A stretch of 64,000 nt of DNA from Cyrtodaria siliqua (Eukaryota > Mollusca > Bivalvia > Adapedonta > Hiatellidae). The stretch lies in the NCBI GenBank assembly GCA_037043455.1, contig JAWPHD010011262.1:1-64000 (forward strand), written 5' to 3'. The notes under the pieces are model-generated. The model did no database searches and was not told the origin of the DNA. It saw only the letters and a list, made by a program, of their open reading frames with translations. Positions 44,365 through 56,030 of the stretch are shown in pieces. Position 1 is the stretch's first letter; every line of letters starts with the position of its first letter. The translations under genes were made by a program, and so were the position numbers.

Positions 44365-45000
44365 TCCAATCTGAAATCGTGTTTTATCGCTTGTAATTCG
44401 AAGCCGTATTTGTTTATAAATAGAACGTTCTCTCCCTTGATTAAAATTGATCGATTTATAAGCGCGCATTTCATTGGTCGATTACTAGATTTGAACCAAT
44501 TGCATTACAATTGCATTACAGCTTTAATATTGACATTGAAAGGTCACGCAAACTTGTCACGTTGAACTGAAGAAGAAAGATTGAATATTAACAGTTTAAA
44601 CGGTGATATTGTTTTTCATTTTCTTATTTTTCGATAAATTGTTTATACTATAATCTTTTTCTATTTTTAGTTCAAGTTGCTAAATAACACTGCGAATGTG
44701 CACTTGTTTTGGATGGTTAACGTCTCTGACTTGAAATCACTTGCCCCTCACCGCTATAGGTTTGATCCCTCAGGGGCCTAGGAATCTTTATGTGAGGAAG
44801 CTATCCAGCTGGCTTGCGGAACGTCGGTGGTTCTACCCAGGTGCCCGCCCGTGCACGAAAATTGCCCGGAGGGGCACCTGGGGTCTTCCTCCACCAATGG
44901 AAGCTGGAAAGTCGCCATATGACCTTAGCTGTTGGTGCGACTATAAAATCCAATTCAATTCTATTGTTTTGGACAGTTTAATTTGCGGGACCCAGTACTG
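44365..45000. repeat. Left arm of a large inverted repeat, carrying a SINE
   Basis: Reverse-complementary to 45790-46215 once the SINE (44714-44963) is removed. Shared landmarks in order: GTTCTCTCCCTTGATT, CATTTCATTGGTCGATTA, GAACCAATTGCATTACA, CTATTTTTAG, GCTAAATAACAC, GGACAGTTTAATTTGCGGGA and CCCAGTAC. A short diverged duplication of the outer end lies at 44280-44330. Confidence 0.75.
44714..44963 (+). mobile_element. SINE family 1, 5'-truncated (copy C)
   Basis: Starts inside the A-box region at TGGTTAACGTCTCTGACTTG and runs to (CAATT)n. Perfect direct repeats TTGTTTTGGA at 44704-44713 and 44964-44973 are the target duplication. The unoccupied site is present in the opposite arm of the inverted repeat at about 45828-45838. 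Confidence 0.9.
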
Positions 45001-45268
45001 TTTTTGGCCATGATTTGCGGCGCCGTCCTAAAATTATATAAACAAATGATAATAATAAAAAAAGGTTGGGTCGTTACTTTTTTAGTCAGTCGGTCATAAC
45101 ACAATAAGTAAACATTTGTTTAACTATATTGAGTTCAACTGACCAAGCATTTTATCGCGCTTTAACAAAAAATATGTCTGAAATTTGTTGTCTGACCAGA
45201 CAAATTTTAGTCTGTCCGTCCGAATGTCTTTTGGACTTGAAAATGTTTTTTACGTAGACTGTTGGTAC
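45001..45268. other. Unassigned spacer
   Basis: Contains TTGTCTGACCAGACAA and TTAGTCTGTCCGTCC near 45190-45220; the first is a 16 bp palindrome. Confidence 0.4.
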
Positions 45269-45269
45269 A

Positions 45270-45324
45270 AACTTCAAGTTTGCCGTGTGTCCCTTTAAAA
45301 ATCAAGATAGACGTGTCCCTTTAA
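45270..45324. mobile_element. Two right-hand MITE termini in tandem (M7)
   Basis: CTTCAAGTTTGCCGTGTGTC plus CCTTTAA and, 30 bp later, ATCAAGATAGACGTGTCCCT plus TTAA are two diverged copies of the same MITE end in the same orientation. No left end or interior is attached. Confidence 0.65.
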
Positions 45325-45469
45325 TGATTTTGACTAGGGCAATTCTTCTTTATATAACAGTTACGATACTGACTGACAGGATTTTATAGATATCAATCTA
45401 TATTTAGATTAAAATGGCCATTTTAGGATTTCAGTACCTTTACGTATGTAATATATATACATATATATT

Positions 45470-46350
45470 CAGTGCTCCATGGGGTCTAGCCCAAGGCAAG
45501 TAGATTTCAAAAGTCCACTTGCCCTGACTGAAAAGTCACTTGCCCCGATTTATTTTTTAGTTGCTCAGAAATTGTTATACCAATGAATAGATGCCGGTAC
45601 ATAGCTTTCGTCGATATTGAATACTTCGCTTTTTTACTTTGTTTTATTATTATTAATTAATTAATAATACACCTGTGATTTTAGTGATTAGAATCAAACA
45701 ATAAGGTTCTATTTTCCTTATTTTCCTTTTATTTATCCATCATTGCATCATATAACAAAATAATACCATTTTCTTTTACACTTTTTAGGATCGTGCTTAA
45801 AAACCCGTACTGGGTCCCGCAAATTAAACCATCCAAAAACAGGTGCGCGTTCCCGGTGTTATTTAGCAGCTTGCATTTGTGAATAAGTGTTCGTTGTAAA
45901 GCGTTTTTTCGGACTTGCTAAAAATAGAAAATACAGCAATTCATTGAAAAATTAGGATATATAAAATCGGAATCACCGTTCAAACAGTTAATATTCGAGT
46001 GATCTTACTACTTCTACATGTCCAACGTGACAAATTTGTATGACCGCTCGATGTTAATATGAAAGCTGTAATGCGATTGGTTCAAATCGTGTAATCAACC
46101 AATGAAATGCACGCTTTCAAATTGAACTTTAATCAAGGGAGAGAACTCTTTATTGTTCAACAAATAACATTGTGGTTTCAAATTACGCGCGATTTAAGAT
46201 GATTTCTGGTTGAATATTAGTTTGCAAAGTTTGATTGTCCTGAGATTTTTATGACTAACCTGACGTGCAACCATTTTTTGAAAGAAAGACTAGCCCGGAT
46301 TCAGATTGGACTAGCCCCGGGCGTCGGGCTATCCTATTCTTGGAGCACTG
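45470..46350. mobile_element. Inverted-repeat DNA transposon, non-autonomous, ~881 bp
   Basis: Perfect 10 bp termini CAGTGCTCCA and TGGAGCACTG, flanked by ATATT at 45465-45469 and 46351-46355. Subterminal GGGGTCTAGCCC and GGGCTATCC segments are also loosely inverted. No transposase frame. It contains the right arm (45790-46215) of the large inverted repeat; the left arm outside it would then be a partial second copy in the opposite orientation. Confidence 0.65.
45790..46215. repeat. Right arm of the large inverted repeat (SINE-free)
   Basis: GTACTGGGTCCCGCAAATTA, AACCATCCAAAAACAGG, GTGTTATTTAGCAGCTTGC and AATCAAGGGAGAGAACTC are the inverse of 44365-45000 minus the SINE. Confidence 0.75.
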
Positions 46351-46359
46351 ATATTAAAA

Positions 46360-46628
46360 CATATTTTGAGGTCCAGAAATCAATTAATTAATATTTTAAT
46401 CACTCTAAGTCCATCTTTTACTATCCTAGCTCTGTGCCGGGTGCCTGTGGTGTGAACCAGAGATCTGTTTTTTTATTATATTGCATCCACAGGAACATGC
46501 TCATATAACACAGGCTTTATTATAAAATACCATAATTATGTCTAATTGCTCCTAGTCCTTGCATCCAAAATTGGCTCTGTGTAGATCTGTGCGGTTTGTT
46601 CTATAAAAAAACAAAAAAATATGTGATG
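46360..46628. other. No recognisable feature
   Basis: Spacer between two DNA-transposon-like elements. Confidence 0.4.
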
Positions 46629-46631
46629 TAT

Positions 46632-47395
46632 CAGCGTTTTTTTTCACCATTTTGGGAATGGGTCCGTGGCCGGTCAAATTGGGAAAAAACACGCGATTTT
46701 TTTCAAAATTGGGAAAAAACGCGCGCTTTTTCTCAGAATTGGGAAAAATGTTTTTTTTTGTATTTTGTGAAATATTACATATTTATTGATGGCATAATAA
46801 AAATATTTTCACAATGTTTCAAGTTTTTATTGTACTTCACTGTGTTGTCACAGAATAATTTCTCTGTTTTAGTTGTCCCTGAAAATGTTAACAATGCTGT
46901 TAAGTTATTGTCATTTAGGGTTGCATCAGATTCTCTGCATATTCTCCGCATATTCTCATGATTCCTGGCCCAGACGATTTCTGTTATTCGTCCTTTATTT
47001 AGTATTAACCCATCGCTCACTGAGGCGCTTGTTACATAGTAGAATATACTAGCGGTAAAGCGTTTAGATAACATACAAGCGGTAAAGCGTTTCTGCAACG
47101 CATAAACAACATGGCGTCGTCCTCGGGTGATGAGGCTGTGTTTTGCGTTTCAATTTACACAGAAAAGCAGAAGAAACGTACAACCCTGGTAAAAAACTTT
47201 ATTAAGAAGATTAATCTAAAACAGAACTGGGAAGATCTATTACATCTGTGTATTGAGAATATCCCAGGAGAAAGATTGACGGAAAAACAACTTCGATTTG
47301 GGAATTTTTTAGTTGGAAATTGGGAAAAATTGTCAATTTTTTCAATTGGGAATGGGGCTTTATCGGTCCCATTTATATAAGGTAAAAAAACGCTG
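46632..47395. mobile_element. Inverted-repeat element with CAGCGTTTTTTT ends, ~764 bp
   Basis: Left CAGCGTTTTTTTTCACC and right GGTAAAAAAACGCTG are inverse. Both ends carry nearby TTGGGAATGGG-type sequence, and TTGGGAAAAA repeats occur inside each end (46678, 46701, 46739; 47320). This looks like a hAT-like or related element, but the flanking octamers do not match well, so the class is open. It contains a short frame at 47111. Confidence 0.6.
47111..47380 (+). CDS. Short open frame inside the CAGCGTTTTTTT element, possible transposase 5' remnant
   Basis: The frame starts at an ATG in good context (AACATGG) and reads MASSSGDEAVFCVSIYTEKQ, then a Lys-rich segment and NWEDLLHLCIENIPGE, before running into the TTGGGAAAAA terminal-repeat sequence and stopping. 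The first ~60 residues look protein-like (acidic start, basic helix-like stretch). I cannot assign a family. It could be the first exon of a transposase, a captured host exon, or chance. Confidence 0.3.
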   Translation: MASSSGDEAVFCVSIYTEKQKKRTTLVKNFIKKINLKQNWEDLLHLCIENIPGERLTEKQLRFGNFLVGNWEKLSIFSIGNGALSVPFI

Positions 47396-47399
47396 TGTA

Positions 47400-48745
47400 T
47401 CATGTTTACACTCTGCTGTCACTAGTTTAGCTATAACTGAGTTTTATATAAGGATTTATTCACATTTTTTAGGCATTTATGCGGTTTTAAACACTGGTAG
47501 AAACAGGCAAATTTATTGACTTGTGTAAGCCACAGGGGGTCGGCATGGTGTTGGGATGGTGTTTAAATGGTTTGGTAAAGAGTCCTAAAACCCCAAATAT
47601 CGAAAACCCATATTACTAAGTATACTTATTAACAAGGGGTTCGGCTCCCAAAATGCCATTCTGTGCAGAGAACATGTCTAACTGGCCAGAAAATAAAGGA
47701 TTAACATGATAAGCTGTTCACATAGAGCTCTATTTCAAGCAATAACACATATGTATCTAAAAACCATATTCATTTGTTCGTAACATGTACCACCTGTTGA
47801 CACCAGACAACCGAAATCACAGCTACCATCAGTTTATTTTCAGAAAGTGGAATTAACCATTTTCAATTGAGATAAATTAGCTCCACCTCCTTGAAAAACG
47901 AAGTTCATGCTAGTTTTTACTACCTAATAAAATAATTGCAAAAAACTACTTCAAGAATGTTCAAAGCAATATAAAATGATTTTGCCATATATGTCGCTAC
48001 ATCATTATATAATTTAGTAAAACGTGAAGTCAAATAAAGACAAAAATATACGGATTTCAGTTTTTTTTCCCCCCACTCTTTTTAAATATAAAGTAAAAAT
48101 GACATTATAAATTTATAATAAATAAAAAAGAAATGACTTCCTAGTTCTAATGACCTAATCGACCTTACCACACCTTGTGAATGAGACACTTAAACTGGTG
48201 TATTTCGCTTCTGTACACTCCCTTTATAAAGTGACTGGTCATTTTCCTCTCCCTTCAATCAGTAACTTGAGCTGTATCATATCATCTATGTAAGGTAAAA
48301 CACCATTCGCATTCCTACCATTTTCTTATGTTGGAAACCACAAATTAACATTAATTGTTTTTAAACCATAATACTTTGTCTGAAATACTGTATAATTAAT
48401 ATGTAAAACTAGCAGACATCACTGCAAGATTAATTGCTGTATACTGCAACATCATCCCCATTTCTATGTACATGTAGAACTAAACTGATAATAAAACAGT
48501 AGACTTTTCTACAAACTACCACTACTACTAAGACACAAATGAGCCGACCACAGTGCAGAAAATTCTATAAAGACATTCACAATATTCTGTTAACCAAACC
48601 GCCAGGATTCTGGATATTTTTCATAATTTGGAATGCTCTCTGTTACCAGAAACTGCATCTACTAGTATGAAGATACCAGTTAGAAATGTGAATGGTTTGC
48701 ATATCAAAAGGTTTTACATGAAAGTATATGAAAGGTGTTTGAAGT
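47400..48745. other. No recognisable feature
   Basis: Over 1.3 kb of AT-rich sequence without a repeat family or exon I can support. Confidence 0.45.
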
Positions 48746-48749
48746 TTTT

Positions 48750-51700
48750 TCATGGCCTAGGTTGGTATTTTAACTAAAACATTTACATGGACTAGTTGGA
48801 TGTATATATGTTTTACATGGCAATAATGGTTGATACCCGGTTTATATGGCCTTGGTGGATGTTTAATGGTTTTACATGACCTTGGTGGATGTATGAATGT
48901 TTTACATGGCCTTGGTGGATGTTTAATGGTTTTACATGGCCTTGGTGGATGTCTGGATGTTTTACATTACTTTGGTGACTATCTGGATGTTTTACATGGC
49001 CTTGGTGACTGTCGGGATGTTTTACATGGCCTTGATAAATGTCTGAATGTTTTACATGGCCTTGGTGGATGTCTGGATGTTTTACATGGCCTTGGTGGAT
49101 GTTTAATGGTTTTACATGGCCTTAGTGGATGTGTGGTTGTTTTACATGGCCTTGGTGGATGTTTAATGGTTTTACATGACCTTGGTGGATGTCTGGATGT
49201 TTTACATGGCCTTGATGGATGTTTAAAGGTTTTATATGACCTTGGTGGATGTCTGGATGTTTAACATGGCCTTGGTGGATGTCTGGATGTTTTACATGGC
49301 CTAGGTGGATGTCTGGATGTTTTACATTGCCTAGGTGGATGTCTGGGTGTTTTACCTGACCTTGGTGGATGTCTGAATGTTTTACATGACCTTGGTGGAT
49401 ATATGAATGTTTAACATTGCCTATGTGGATGTTTAGATGTTTTACCTGGCCTTGGTGGATGTCTGGATGTTTTACATTGCCTAGGTGGATGTCTGGGTGT
49501 TTTACCTGACCTTGGTGGATGTCTGAATGTTTTACATGACCTTGGTGGATGTCTGAATGTTTTACATGACCTTGGTGGATATATGAAATTTTTACATGGC
49601 CTTGGTGGATGTTTAATGGTTTTACAAGGCCTTGGTGGATGTCTGGATGTTTTACATGACTTTTGTGACTATCTGGATGTTTAACATGGCCTTGGTGACT
49701 GTCTGGATGTTTAACATGGCCTTGGTTGATGTTTAATTGTTTTGCATGGCCTTGGTGGATATTTGGATGTTTCACATGACCTTGGTGGATGTATGAATGT
49801 TTTACATGACCTTGGTGGATGTCTGAATGTTTTACATGACCTTGGGTGATGAATGAATGTTTTACATGACCTTGGTGGATGTATGAATGTTTTACATGGC
49901 CTTGGTGGATGTATGAATGTTTTACATGGCCTTGGTGGATGTCTGGATGTTTTACATGACCTTGGTGGATGTATGAATGTTTAACATGGCCTTGGTGGGT
50001 GCCTGAATGTTTTACATGACCTTGGTGGATGTCTAAATGTCTTACATGGCCTTGGTGGATGTCTGGATGTTTTACATAGCCTTGGTGGATGTTTGAATGT
50101 TTAACATGACCTTGGTTGATGTTTAATTGTTTTACATGGCCTTGGTGGATATTTGGATGTTTTACAAGACCTTGGTGGATGTATGAATGTTTAACATGGC
50201 CTTGGTGGATGTCTGGATATTTTACATGGCCTTGGTGGATGTCTGAATGTATTACATGACCTTGGTGGATGTCTGGATGTTTTACATGGCCTTGGTGGAT
50301 GTCTGGATGTTTTACATTGCCTAGGTGGATGTCTGGATGTTTTACATGACCTTGGTGGATGTCTGGATGTTTTACATGGCCTTGGACAATGGTGAATGTC
50401 TGGGTGGATGTCTGAATGTTTTACATGGCTTTGCCAGTTGGTGGATGTCAGAATGTTTAACATAACCTTGGCGGATGTCTGGGTGTTTTACATGACCCTG
50501 ATGGATGTCTGGATGTTTTATATGGCCTTGGTAGATATCTAAAAGTTTTACATGACCTTGGTGTATGTCTGAATGTTTTACATGACCTTGGTGGATGTCT
50601 GTATGTTTTACATGACTTTGGTGGATGTCTGAATGTTTTACATGGCCTTGGTGGATGTCTGGATGTTTTACATGGTCTTGGTGACTATCTGAATGTTTTA
50701 CATGGCCTTGGTGGATGTCTGGATGTTTTACATGGCTTTGGTGGATGCCTGGTTGTTTTACATTGCCTTGGTGGATGTCAGGATGTTTTACATGGCCTTG
50801 GTGACTATCTGGATGTTTTACATGACCCTGGTGGATGTCTGGATGTTTTACATGGCCTTGGTGGATGTCTGAATGTTTTACATGGCCTTGGTGGATGCCT
50901 GGATGTTTTACATGACCTTGGTGGATGTCTGTATGTTTTACATGACCATGGTGGATGTCTAAATATTTTACATGGTCTTGGTGGATGTCTGGATATTTTA
51001 CAGGACCTTGATGGATGTCTGAATGTTTCACCTGACCTTGGTGGATGTCTGAATGTTTTACATGGCCTTGTTGGATGTCTGAATGTTTTGCATGGCCTTG
51101 GTAGATGTCTGGATGTTTTACATGGTCTTGGTGACTATCTGAATGTTTTACATGGCCTTGGTGGATGTCTGGATGTTTTACATGACCTTGGTGGATGTCT
51201 GGATGTTTTACATGGCTTTGGTGGATGTCTGGTTGTTTTCCATTGCCTTGGTGGATGGCTGGATGTTTTACATGGCCTTAGTGACTATATGGATGTTTTA
51301 CATGGCTTTGAGGAATGTCTGAATGTTTTACTTAGCCTTGGTGGATGTCTGGATGTATTACATGGCCTTGGTGGATGTGTGGATATTTTACATGGACTTG
51401 TGACTATCTGGATGTTTTACATGGCCTTGGTCGATGTCTGGATGTTTTACATAGCCTTGGTGATGTCTGGATGTTTTACATTGCCTAGGTGGATGTCTGG
51501 ATGTTTTACATGGCCTTGGTGGATGTCTGGATGTTTTACCTGGCTTAGGTGGATGTCTGGATGTTTTACATGACCTTGGTGTATGTCTGGATGTTTAACA
51601 TGGCCTTGGTGGATGTCTGGATGTTTTACATGACCTTGGTAGATGTCTGGATGTTTTACATGGCCTAGGTGGATGTCTGGATGTTTTACATGGCCTTGGT

Positions 51701-52118
51701 GGATGTCTGGATGTTTTACCTGGCTTAGGTGGATGTCTGGATGTTTTACATGACCTTGGTATATGTCTGGATGTTTAACATGGCACTGGTGGATGTCTGG
51801 ATGTTTTACATGACCTTGGTAGATGTCTGGATGTTTTACATGGCCTAGGTGGATGTCTGGATGTTTTGCATGACCTTGGTGTATGTCTGGATGTTTTACA
51901 TGGCCTTGGTGAATGTCTGGATGTTTTACATGACCTTGGTGGATGTGTGGATGTTTTACATGGCCTAGGTAGATGTCTGGGAGTTTTACATGACCTTGGT
52001 GGATGTCTGGATGATTAACATGGCCTTGGTGACTATCTGAATGTTTTACATGGCCTTGGAGGTTGTCTGAATGTTTTACATGACATTGGTGGATGTCTAA
52101 GTGTTTTACATGGCCTTA
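48750..52118. repeat. 30 bp minisatellite, ~110 copies, 3.3 kb
   Basis: The unit is TTTACATGGCCTTGGTGGAT plus GTCTGGATGT. The main variant positions are GGCC/GACC, GTCTGGA/GTCTGAA/GTATGAA/GTTTAAT and GGTGGAT/GGTGACT. Spacing is almost strictly 30 bp, with a slip near 50395-50445 and again after 51400. Longer blocks repeat: about 50640-50760 is near-identical to 51100-51230, and 51540-51660 to 51720-51840, so multi-unit segments were duplicated. The 30 bp period leaves frames open on both strands (144-219 codons); these are not genes. Confidence 0.97.
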
Positions 52119-52294
52119 AACACTAAATGTTACCATAAGCTTGCAGTACGAAGATCTGTGCCTGGTCAGCAGTCGCTCATCTGTTTCAGAAATTAAATAA
52201 TCAGAGAATCTGATAGTTTGATAGATTTTATTTTGAGTTTATGTATTTTTTTCAACAGGGTTATATTATAAAATAATAATGTTTACAATTTGAC

Positions 52295-52475
52295 CTTGGT
52301 TGCCCAGTCTATAGTGAACTCACTTCTCACTAATGCAACCCGGATTCAGTTCCCCTCTTCTCAGGGTTGTGAGAGACTCAGACACTTGGGTTTTCCCAGG
52401 TTCTTCGGCTACCTCCCACATCAAGATTACACTTATGCTGTCATCCGTGCCACCGAGAGTGATTTGTATAAGCTG
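52295..52475 (+). mobile_element. Relic SINE (family 6), uninterrupted copy
   Basis: TGACCTTGGTTGCCCAGTCT then CGGATTCAGTTCCCCTCTTC resemble a decayed tRNA A box and B box. They are followed by TTGGGTTTTCCCAGGTTCTT, CTACCTCCCACATCAAG and GCTGTCATCCGTGCCACCGA. The GGTTTTCCC...CCTCCCACAT block is widespread in animal SINEs. It aligns with the interrupted copy at 12490-13030. Confidence 0.6.
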
Positions 52476-52479
52476 TTAA

Positions 52480-52625
52480 CCCTTAATCCGCTACATATAT
52501 ATAATGGACTGTTCTTTCTTTGAATTAAGACCATTCCATTTATGTGACAAAGGGATGTTTTGGGGAAAATGACGGACATTGTAATCTAATCAGCCTACTC
52601 GTGCTTAGCGTGTTAATGGGTAAAT
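52480..52625. mobile_element. TTAA MITE, CCCTTA-terminus family (copy B, right end lost)
   Basis: TTAA (52476-52479), CCCTTAATCCGCTACATATA, then GGACTGTTCTTTCTTTGAAT and GATGTTTTGGGGAAAATGAC match the copy at 28873. Inserted at or near the end of the relic SINE. Confidence 0.65.
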
Positions 52626-52629
52626 TGTT

Positions 52630-53523
52630 TTTTAATCCGTTTCAAACAAATCAGGTTTGTCCCCTTGGACCTCCGATTTACTTGCATGTCGATGTCAAAC
52701 CCTGCTCCCAAAACAGTCAGACCTCAGTCAGTGTCAAACCATGCATGCCCGTTAAGTCAGTCAGGCCATAGTCAGTGTCAAACCCTGCCTAGTAAGTGGA
52801 CAAGTATGTGGACATAGTAATGTAAGATGCTACAGAGGCTCAGACAGCATACTTGATTCAGATGAGGAAGTTTTCCAGTATTTTAAATGAAATCTTTGAA
52901 AATCAGACTCTGACCTTTATAAATTATAAATTTATAAACTTGGGTGGGCGTAATGATAAGAAACTCAATTTGTAACTACATGTAGGTAAACAATGTCTTA
53001 AATTCCATGTGAGAATATTAACTGTAACTCCTTTTTTAACTGTGCCAATGATCTTACAGAACTTGTGAGTTTGTTTACTTTGGACAATAGGAGGATGGGA
53101 GCATTTATATTAGTAGTGGAAATGGGGTGTGGGGTGGGGTGGAGTGTGCATTCATTAGGGATATATAGTATATTATAGTTTGAAAAAAGGACAATTGCAC
53201 ATGGATTTTTTACACAAAGTATAGAAAGATGGACATATGAATTATGTAGTTTATAGTCCACATTTAGGGCACAAGTGCCATGATCGAGTGTTACCTAGTA
53301 ATAAAGGCCATATATAACAGACTAAACAGTGGTCTAAATACCCAGTAGGTCACTTGATTCAAATATTGGTCATTTATGTCAATGAAAACAAGATGTCGGT
53401 AATCTGTACTCGTATTCATGACCGCCTGTAAATATGACACTTTAAAAATTGAACGGTTCAATATTTGTTCTTTCGTTTTGTAACATTATGTTGACCTCTT
53501 ACTTAAGTACTCTGTATTGTATA

Positions 53524-53556
<33 letters not shown>

Positions 53557-54070
53557 TACAATAGTGAACAATAGAAAATCACCATTTAATGATTGAATGG
53601 AGATCAAACCACCTGACACCAGCTATTGCCCAGTGTCAGTTGTGATTAGAGCAAGTGTAAACTATTTGCATTATCTCAAAACTGACCTATCAGGGAAAGG
53701 AATGTCCCTGGATTACACACAGACACCAGTTTTGATAGGTATACCAATGTTATGCCCTGCAGCCATATTTATCTTTCTGTAAACACTGTGCTGTAGCATG
53801 GTAAACCTTATCATAACTGATAACTGACTGTAAGTTACCTGGACCATTATTTTACCTGGCTGTATTTACCCACCTGTAAGCCTGTGGTAATTTGTAAGTC
53901 AATATTTTAGGATTTTCTGCCCTATTTACTGTTATGTCAGATCATAACAGTAAGTATTAGCTGATGTCAAAAAAAACATTTTGATTTTCTATGTAAAGCT
54001 TTTTCAATACACATTAATAAGGCTTTTCACTTTTTTCTTCTTTTTTTTTAATTCAGTTCAGTTATATCAA
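52630..54070. other. Mostly unassigned
   Basis: A short repeat near 52690-52790 (CAGTCAGTGTCAAACC twice). Nothing else supportable apart from the microsatellite listed separately. Confidence 0.45.
53522..53560. repeat. (TA)n(CA)n microsatellite
   Basis: About ten TA followed by seven CA dinucleotides. Confidence 0.9.
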
Positions 54071-54078
54071 TGTGTTAA

Positions 54079-54345
54079 AAGGACACATGTATAGTAATCT
54101 TGTATACAAATGAACTCCAAACCTTTTCGCATTATATAATTTAACAGGTACATGCAATACATACTTGGGGATTTTCTATTTTTCTTACCATCAAGTTAAA
54201 AAAAAATAGTAATATTTGAAAAACATTTTGCTTTGAACTATTCAAAAAATTAGTTATAATGATATGCAAATGTGCAATAGAAAAACTTACGGGACACAGC
54301 AGGTTTTTAAAAAAAAAAATTGATTGTCATGTGTGACATGTCCCT
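54079..54345. mobile_element. TTAA MITE (AGGGACAC family), copy M8
   Basis: TTAA (54075-54078), AAGGACACATG, the interior TTATATAATTTAACAGG, TTTTGCTTTGAACTATTC and TTACGGGACACAGCAGG, then ATTGTCATGTGTGACATGTC, CCT and TTAA (54346-54349). Confidence 0.7.
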
Positions 54346-54349
54346 TTAA

Positions 54350-54645
54350 GTTTTTCTGCCCTATTAGCTGATAAACATTCTTTTGTGGCACTTCTTGCTG
54401 TGTAAAACACTTGAGTTATAAGTTGATTTCAAAAACAACTTTTGTCTTTTTCAATAATGCTTTCCCCTTTGCTTCATTAATTGTTTAATTGAAATCAGTT
54501 ATACAAAATTGTTCACCACACCTTATCTTGGGTTATTTAAACATGCCCCCAAAACAGGGGAAAGATACATTGAAATAGCCTATGGCTACTAAATATTCAT
54601 AATTTACCATGTAACCATACCTTAAAAAGAAGTTATTTTCATACA
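54350..54645. other. No recognisable feature
   Basis: AT-rich spacer. Confidence 0.4.
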
Positions 54646-54650
54646 TCTTA

Positions 54651-54955
54651 GGGTGATTGTCCTTATGTCCATCCATCTGTCTGTCCGTACGTTAACCTGA
54701 CAACTGATTATGCCTAATAACTTTCAAAGTATAAGGTCTACAACAATAAAACTTTGTACACATCTTCAGCATGATCCAATGAGTACATCTAATAAAGGCC
54801 CATGACTCTTTGGTTCATATTTTTTTAATAATTGCCCTTTGAAAAAAGTTTAACCTGGAACTTTACCTGGCCTTCTACAAGTGATTGTGGCTAATCATTT
54901 TTGAAATATTAGGTTCAAAACAATGAATGACGGGTGTTTATGCCCTGCTGAGCTC
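54651..54955. mobile_element. Possible relic of a further Helentron-like core
   Basis: GTCCATCCATCTGTCTGTCC followed by AACTTTCAAAGTATAAGGTC, AAAACTTTGTACACATCTTC and a terminal GCTGAGCTCTAG resemble, in style and order, the GTCCGTCC leader plus core of the elements at 4806 and 35501. Only about one unit remains. Weak. Confidence 0.35.
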
Positions 54956-55305
54956 TAGTTGCAATTTTGTTGGACAATTTGAGTATATTGTCACAATTTT
55001 GGAGATTTTGGCTATTACTTTTCAAATCGTAGTGCCATCCAAGACGTACATGTACATGACGTATATTAAATATATGCTCTATATATACTCTTGGATGCGA
55101 GTTTCCTATCATATTTTAATAACCGTTATTCTTCGTGGTCATTTCTTCTTTACATAGATATTGGCCATCAGTCTTGTTTTATTGATATTTAAAACCGTAA
55201 AAACAATGTTTAAATAGTAATTAAATTTATATTGATAGCTCTATATTAAAAGGTGTGTTTTCGCTGCCATATGACAGATAAACGGACCACTTTGCGGTAA
55301 TCACC
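54956..55305. other. No recognisable feature
   Basis: AT-rich spacer with overlapping short frames on both strands and no domains. Confidence 0.4.
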
Positions 55306-55309
55306 ACCT

Positions 55310-55562
55310 ATATATACTTAACGCCATTAAAAACGCAAGTTTGGTATGCACATGATTTTCGCATAATTCCGCTTTTACTTCTTTCAATAAATGAATTTCA
55401 TCGGTCACCAGATTTATGGGGAATATGGATAATTTCTAACATATATGTAGCACTACAATAATAACACTACAATCGGATCTCGGAGACATTTTAATTAAAA
55501 ATAAACACACAAAAAAATTATAAAAAGACTCCACTTTTAATGGTGTTAAGTTTATATTTAAA
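55310..55562. mobile_element. Small inverted-repeat MITE, ~250 bp
   Basis: ACTTAACGCCATTAAAAACG at the left pairs with ACTTTTAATGGTGTTAAGTT at the right. The interior is non-coding. Target duplication unclear. Confidence 0.55.
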
Positions 55563-55678
55563 AGTGATTAAAACAGAAAGTTGAAAATGAATGGAATGAA
55601 ATCTCAAGTTGATGGATAACTGACAAATTTTATGGCACTCTTAGTAACAGTATCTGAATAAATTTATTGTAATCTTAA

Positions 55679-56000
55679 AGGGACACATGGCAATCTTGAT
55701 GTGGTTTAAAACTCAAGGCATCCCTGGTCATTTTTCAACATAACTTGCATATTTTGCAATCATTAATATTAATTATTAGAACAGTTCAAAGCAAATTGTT
55801 TTTACAGATTATTTACTTTTGATAAAATTGCACCAGTAATATAATATATTTTATAAAATTGGTAGAAAGACGAAGAAATTTGAAATCTCAAATTTTTTTA
55901 TTTAAATTATATGCAAGCTGTTTTTAAAGTCAAAAATGAGGCAGTTAAATCTAGGTGCACATTCTAACTGTTTTAAATGAAACTCAAGATTGCCGTGTGC
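55679..56000. mobile_element. TTAA MITE (AGGGACAC family), copy M9, right terminus decayed
   Basis: TTAA (55675-55678), AGGGACACATGGCAATCTTG, TCATTTTTCAACATAACTTG, GCAAATTGTTTTTACAGATT and ATTATATGCAAGCTG, ending CAAGATTGCCGTGTGC without the expected CCCTTTAA. Confidence 0.75.
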
Positions 56001-56030
56001 AACTATTGCATGCTAGCAGCAAACACTTTC

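Noticed and set aside
48830..51573. Several 90-219-codon frames on both strands
   Set aside because: The 30 bp unit is divisible by three and stop-free in some frames on each strand. Frames end wherever a unit slips. No start context or domain.
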